Assembly (NCBI GenBank): GCA_938042245.1
Contig: CALIRO010000047.1
Span: 32,649 to 96,648 of the forward strand
Direction: 5' to 3'
DNA from: an uncultured Thermoguttaceae bacterium
GTDB taxonomy: Bacteria > Planctomycetota > Planctomycetia > Pirellulales > Thermoguttaceae
Length of the DNA: 64,000 nucleotides
Part shown: positions 60,631-64,000 of the stretch, piece by piece
Layout: each line of letters starts with the position of its first letter
How positions within the stretch are numbered: the first letter of the stretch is position 1
Translations under genes and position numbers: made by a program
The notes under the pieces: model-generated
Databases searched by the model: none
What the model was told of the DNA's origin: nothing
What the model saw: the letters and a program-made list of their open reading frames with translations, nothing else

Positions 60631-61820
60631 GAGGATACAGGTTCCGTTTCCGGTTGGGACGTTTCTCCGTCTAGTACATCCCGGAAACGGACAAACACCC
60701 GGATCGGGCCTTGGATGCCTACATTAACCATGTAATTGCGCAGCCGGTGTCGAACCGCTGGGGTGATCTCTTGTCCCTTCGGGCACAACAGCGTGCCGTG
60801 GATGGAGCGGACATGCTCGGCAAGGATCATGCCGTCGGCCAGTTGATTGACCCGGAGTTCCCGAACCGCATATTCTTCACTGATTTCCAGGGCGCGTTTG
60901 AGTGCTTCAACCACCTTTGGATCGTACCAGCCCTGACGCTGGCGCAGATGCACAAAGGCCATTTCTGGCTGTAGGCCAGCGGCCAACAGCGCCGTCCAAT
61001 CCAGCGCCACCTTCAAAATCCGAGCGCCTAGGGGGATCTGATCGCCGGCCCGAAAATCCTGCGGAAATCCCTTGCCGTTGTAGAGTTTCTCTTGATAGCC
61101 GATGATCTCCGCGGCTTCTTCCAACCGAGGGATGTTTCGGATCAACTCGTGGCCTACTTTGGGATGTTGTTGGTAGATTTCCCATTCTTCTGCGCTGAGC
61201 GATTCGCCTCGATAGACTTTGGCCAGTATTTTTTCCGGCACGGTAATGCAACCGATCTGGGACAAAGCGGCGGCGATTTCCACCGCCCAGGCATTTTCCA
61301 CCGGGAGTTGCTCACATATCTGATGGACGATCCGGCGGACTTCAGAAGCCCGGCCAAACGCCTGGGGCTTTAACATCGCCAGGACATCCACCAGGACTTT
61401 GATCGCGCCGCTTAGGGTTTGGGTGAGCAGTTGGCGTTCAGCCGTCAGGAGCCGATGTTGCTCCAGGCCCGCTTCCAACGCACTGGCAAAATCTTCCGGC
61501 GAACAAGGCTTCGAGAGAAAGCGGAAGATATGGCCCTGGTTGACGGCTTGAATGGCGGTCTGCTGGTCGGCGTTGCCTGTAAGCATCATGCGGACCGTCA
61601 ACGGGGCGATTTGTTTGACCTGAGCCAGCAGTTCCACGCCGTTCATCCCGGGCATCCGCATATCAGCCACAATGACTGCATAAGGCCCTCGCTCGGCAAT
61701 GGCCTTTAGTGCCTCTTCGCCGCCGCAGGCTACGTCGATGTGGAACCGTTTGCGAAGCGTCCGCTGGTAGGCCTCCAGGATATTCGGTTCGTCATCAACG
61801 CAAAGGATTTTTTCGTTCAT
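60627..61820 (-). CDS. Response regulator with degenerate HD-GYP-like output domain
   Basis: MNEKILCVDDEPNILEAYQRTLRKRF...VIVADMRMPGMNGVELL; output AALSQIGCITVPEKIL...IGYQEKLYNGKGFP lacks HD and HHE ligands; ATGA overlap with the downstream kinase. Confidence 0.88.
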   Translation of the reverse strand: MNEKILCVDDEPNILEAYQRTLRKRFHIDVACGGEEALKAIAERGPYAVIVADMRMPGMNGVELLAQVKQIAPLTVRMMLTGNADQQTAIQAVNQGHIFRFLSKPCSPEDFASALEAGLEQHRLLTAERQLLTQTLSGAIKVLVDVLAMLKPQAFGRASEVRRIVHQICEQLPVENAWAVEIAAALSQIGCITVPEKILAKVYRGESLSAEEWEIYQQHPKVGHELIRNIPRLEEAAEIIGYQEKLYNGKGFPQDFRAGDQIPLGARILKVALDWTALLAAGLQPEMAFVHLRQRQGWYDPKVVEALKRALEISEEYAVRELRVNQLADGMILAEHVRSIHGTLLCPKGQEITPAVRHRLRNYMVNVGIQGPIRVFVRFRDVLDGETSQPETEPVSS

Positions 61821-61945
61821 GGCGTATCTCCTTTTCCTTCGGAGCGCGGACGTCCCGGCTGCGCTGCCAGGGGGGCCCTTCTCCCGGTCAACCTCTTGCC
61901 AGGCCAACCTGGCCCGCTATGGGCAAAGGGGATTTTTGTTCCCTC

Positions 61946-63109
61946 CTACACAAAATGGAGTTCATGTTCCCAGATCGGTTGGTCTAGGTCAGGTTTTCGG
62001 CCGTCTTCTAAGTGACGGCGGATTTCTCGGATTTCCGGTAGGGCTTTCTCGAAGGCGGAATATACCTCCGGGTCAAAATGGTTGCCCACTTTGCTCTCCA
62101 TGATCTGAAGGGCCTCTTGCTCGGTGTAAGGCGCCTTATAGGGGCGGTGCGACAGCAGGGCGTCGAACACGTCGGCTACCGCCACAATCCGCGACTCCAA
62201 AGGAATTTCCTCCCCTTCCAACCCCAGGGGGTATCCCGTGCCGTCCCATTTCTCATGGTGCGTCAGGGCAATCGTCGCCGCCATGTCCATCAACGGATCC
62301 GACTGATTCAGTAGGGCCAGATTCAGACCGCTCCAGGCAGCCCAAGGCAACATGTTCTCCGGCGGTTCTCGGAGCATCCGTTCCCCGAAGACACAATGCC
62401 GCTGCATGACTGCCCATTCGCCGGGGGTCAACGGTCCGGGTTTGAAAAGGATCCGGTCAGGAATGGCGATCTTGCCGATATCGTGCAGCGGAGCGGCCAG
62501 CGAGAGACGTTCCAGATAATCCTGGGGCAGTCCGAGGAGTTGCCCGATGGCCCGGCTAATGGCGCCCACCCGGATCACATGGTTTCCGGTCTCCGAGTCC
62601 CGATGTTCGGCCACCCGGCCTAGGCGGTAGATGACCCGTAATTGGGCCCGTTTGAGTTCCAGGCCTTGCTGGGTGATCTGTTGGACCAGATGTTCGTTTT
62701 GCCGTTTGAGTTGATCCAATTGCGATTTGAGCCGAAGCACGCTTTCCAATCGGGCTACCAGTTGCGTGCTGTCGATCGGTTTGGTCAGTAGATCGACCGC
62801 CCCTAGGCGGAGGGCGTCCACTTTCAGTCCCGGTTCCTGCAAGCCGGTGAGCACCACCACAGGCAGATCGCGGGTTTTTTCATGGGCCTGGATGCGGCTG
62901 ATCAGTTCCAGGCCACTCATGCCCGGCATATTGACATCGGTTACCACGGCGTCGCAGGGCTGCTGCAAAAGATGCTCCCAGGCCTTTTCCGGATGGTCCA
63001 TATAGACCATGTCCCACTGGTCCCGGAAGGTGCGCAAGCTGCGCCGGAGAGCATCCAGCACGTTCGGCTCGTCGTCCACAAACAGGATGCGTTTTTTGTT
63101 ATTTTTCAT
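61946..63109 (-). CDS. RpfG-type response regulator with intact HD-GYP domain
   Basis: ILFVDDEPNVLDALRRSLR...VVTDVNMPGMSGLELI; APLHDIGKIAIPDRIL, LTHHEKWDGTGYPLGLEGEEIP. Confidence 0.94.
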   Translation of the reverse strand: MKNNKKRILFVDDEPNVLDALRRSLRTFRDQWDMVYMDHPEKAWEHLLQQPCDAVVTDVNMPGMSGLELISRIQAHEKTRDLPVVVLTGLQEPGLKVDALRLGAVDLLTKPIDSTQLVARLESVLRLKSQLDQLKRQNEHLVQQITQQGLELKRAQLRVIYRLGRVAEHRDSETGNHVIRVGAISRAIGQLLGLPQDYLERLSLAAPLHDIGKIAIPDRILFKPGPLTPGEWAVMQRHCVFGERMLREPPENMLPWAAWSGLNLALLNQSDPLMDMAATIALTHHEKWDGTGYPLGLEGEEIPLESRIVAVADVFDALLSHRPYKAPYTEQEALQIMESKVGNHFDPEVYSAFEKALPEIREIRRHLEDGRKPDLDQPIWEHELHFV

Positions 63110-64000
63110 ACGAAGTACTCCCCTCAGCAGGTTGGATCGGCAGGCGCACGATAAAGGTGGTCCCTTTGCCGAGTTCCGACTGGAATGTAATTTCCCCCTT
63201 GTGTTTTTCTACGATGATCGAGCGGGCGATGGCCAGGCCCTGGCCGGTACCCTTGCCGACCGGCTTGGTGGTAAAGAAAGGTTCAAATATCCGGTTTTGG
63301 ATTTCCGGCGGGATGCCGGCGCCGGTATCTTCGATTTCTACTTGGACCCAATTCCCCTCTCGCCGGGTACGAACGGTAATCCGCCCCTTGGTCCCTGGCT
63401 GCGAGGCGCACTTGTCGGCAATGGCGTGGGCGGCGTTGACGATCAGGTTCAAAAACACTTGATTGCACTCACCCGGCACACAGACCACCGGCGGCAAATC
63501 GGGATCGAACTGTTTTTCTACATCAGCTACGTATTTCCATTCATTCCGGGCCACTGTCAGGCTCGCTTCCAGCAGGCGATTGATGTCGGTCGGCTGGCGT
63601 TGCTGGCTAGGATGGGAAATCTCTTTCATCGAGCGGACGATCTCAGCCACCCGTTGTAGTCCATCTCTTGCCTGCTGGAGCGCCTGCGGAATCTCCTGAA
63701 GCAGATAGTCCCAATCCGCTTTCTGGCCGCACTCCTGGAGTCGGCTTAAGAGATCTTGGAGTCGCCGCTCTTTGCCCTCTCCTCTAGTAGAATCAGCCTG
63801 AGACAGCAAATGTTGACAAAATTCCAATATGGGCTTAAGTTCCTCGAAGGCCTCCTGCACAAAGCGGACGTTATCCGCAATATATTGAGTGGGGGTGTTG
63901 ATTTCGTGGGCAATTCCGGCGGCTAATTGCCCGATCGATTCCAACTTCTGCGCCTGCCGAAGCTGCGTTTCCAGCAATTTCCGTTGAGTAACATCCCGGA
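63099..64000 (-). CDS. Sensor histidine kinase, C-terminal part (5' end beyond window)
   Basis: GQLAAGIAHEINTPTQYIADNVRFV; VFLNLIVNAAHAI; DTGAGIPPEIQNRIFEPFFTTKPVGKGTGQGLAI; frame stays open to base 64000 (..RDVTQRKLLETQ). Confidence 0.92.
   Translation of the reverse strand, partial: RDVTQRKLLETQLRQAQKLESIGQLAAGIAHEINTPTQYIADNVRFVQEAFEELKPILEFCQHLLSQADSTRGEGKERRLQDLLSRLQECGQKADWDYLLQEIPQALQQARDGLQRVAEIVRSMKEISHPSQQRQPTDINRLLEASLTVARNEWKYVADVEKQFDPDLPPVVCVPGECNQVFLNLIVNAAHAIADKCASQPGTKGRITVRTRREGNWVQVEIEDTGAGIPPEIQNRIFEPFFTTKPVGKGTGQGLAIARSIIVEKHKGEITFQSELGKGTTFIVRLPIQPAEGSTSYEK

Overview
The window looks like a high-GC planctomycete-type chromosome segment. This is inferred from family content and genes in unusual contexts; no rRNA or tRNA was found to confirm it. 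Left to right: 3' end of dnaJ, then grpE, an FmdB-type zinc ribbon and a yacG-like gene (+). Next is a roughly 26-kb minus-strand run (2.4-28.9 kb): a giant PQQ/TPR protein, a prenyltransferase-repeat protein, MoxR ATPase, DUF58, two vWA membrane proteins, a DUF4175-like membrane protein, a (GQ)n low-complexity protein, an NPCBM protein and three HtrA/S1C-like proteins, two of which have lost catalytic residues. After that come an HU-like gene, a frameshifted pseudogene, nikR and an FAH-family hydrolase. A reduced dcw locus follows (mraZ, rsmH, a LysM membrane protein), then an HDOD protein, a PEP-CTERM protein, a surface-glycan-type trio and a UROD-family gene. A DUF433/DUF5615 toxin-antitoxin-like pair is bracketed by the UROD gene and a truncated copy of a UROD 3' end. 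Then come a sigma factor with a macroglobulin-like putative anti-sigma protein, cinA, and a histidine kinase/response regulator/HD-GYP operon running off the right edge. The signals that conventional features do not explain are: (1) six intergenic loci with unrelated direct-repeat sequences but a shared spacing of about 70-75 bp; (2) a ten-unit 23-bp tandem repeat inside the signalling operon; (3) a structured, terminator-ended element between mraZ and rsmH; (4) the pseudo-HtrA cluster linked to MoxR; (5) the TA cassette between UROD 3' ends. All family calls come from reading motifs; no database search was run.
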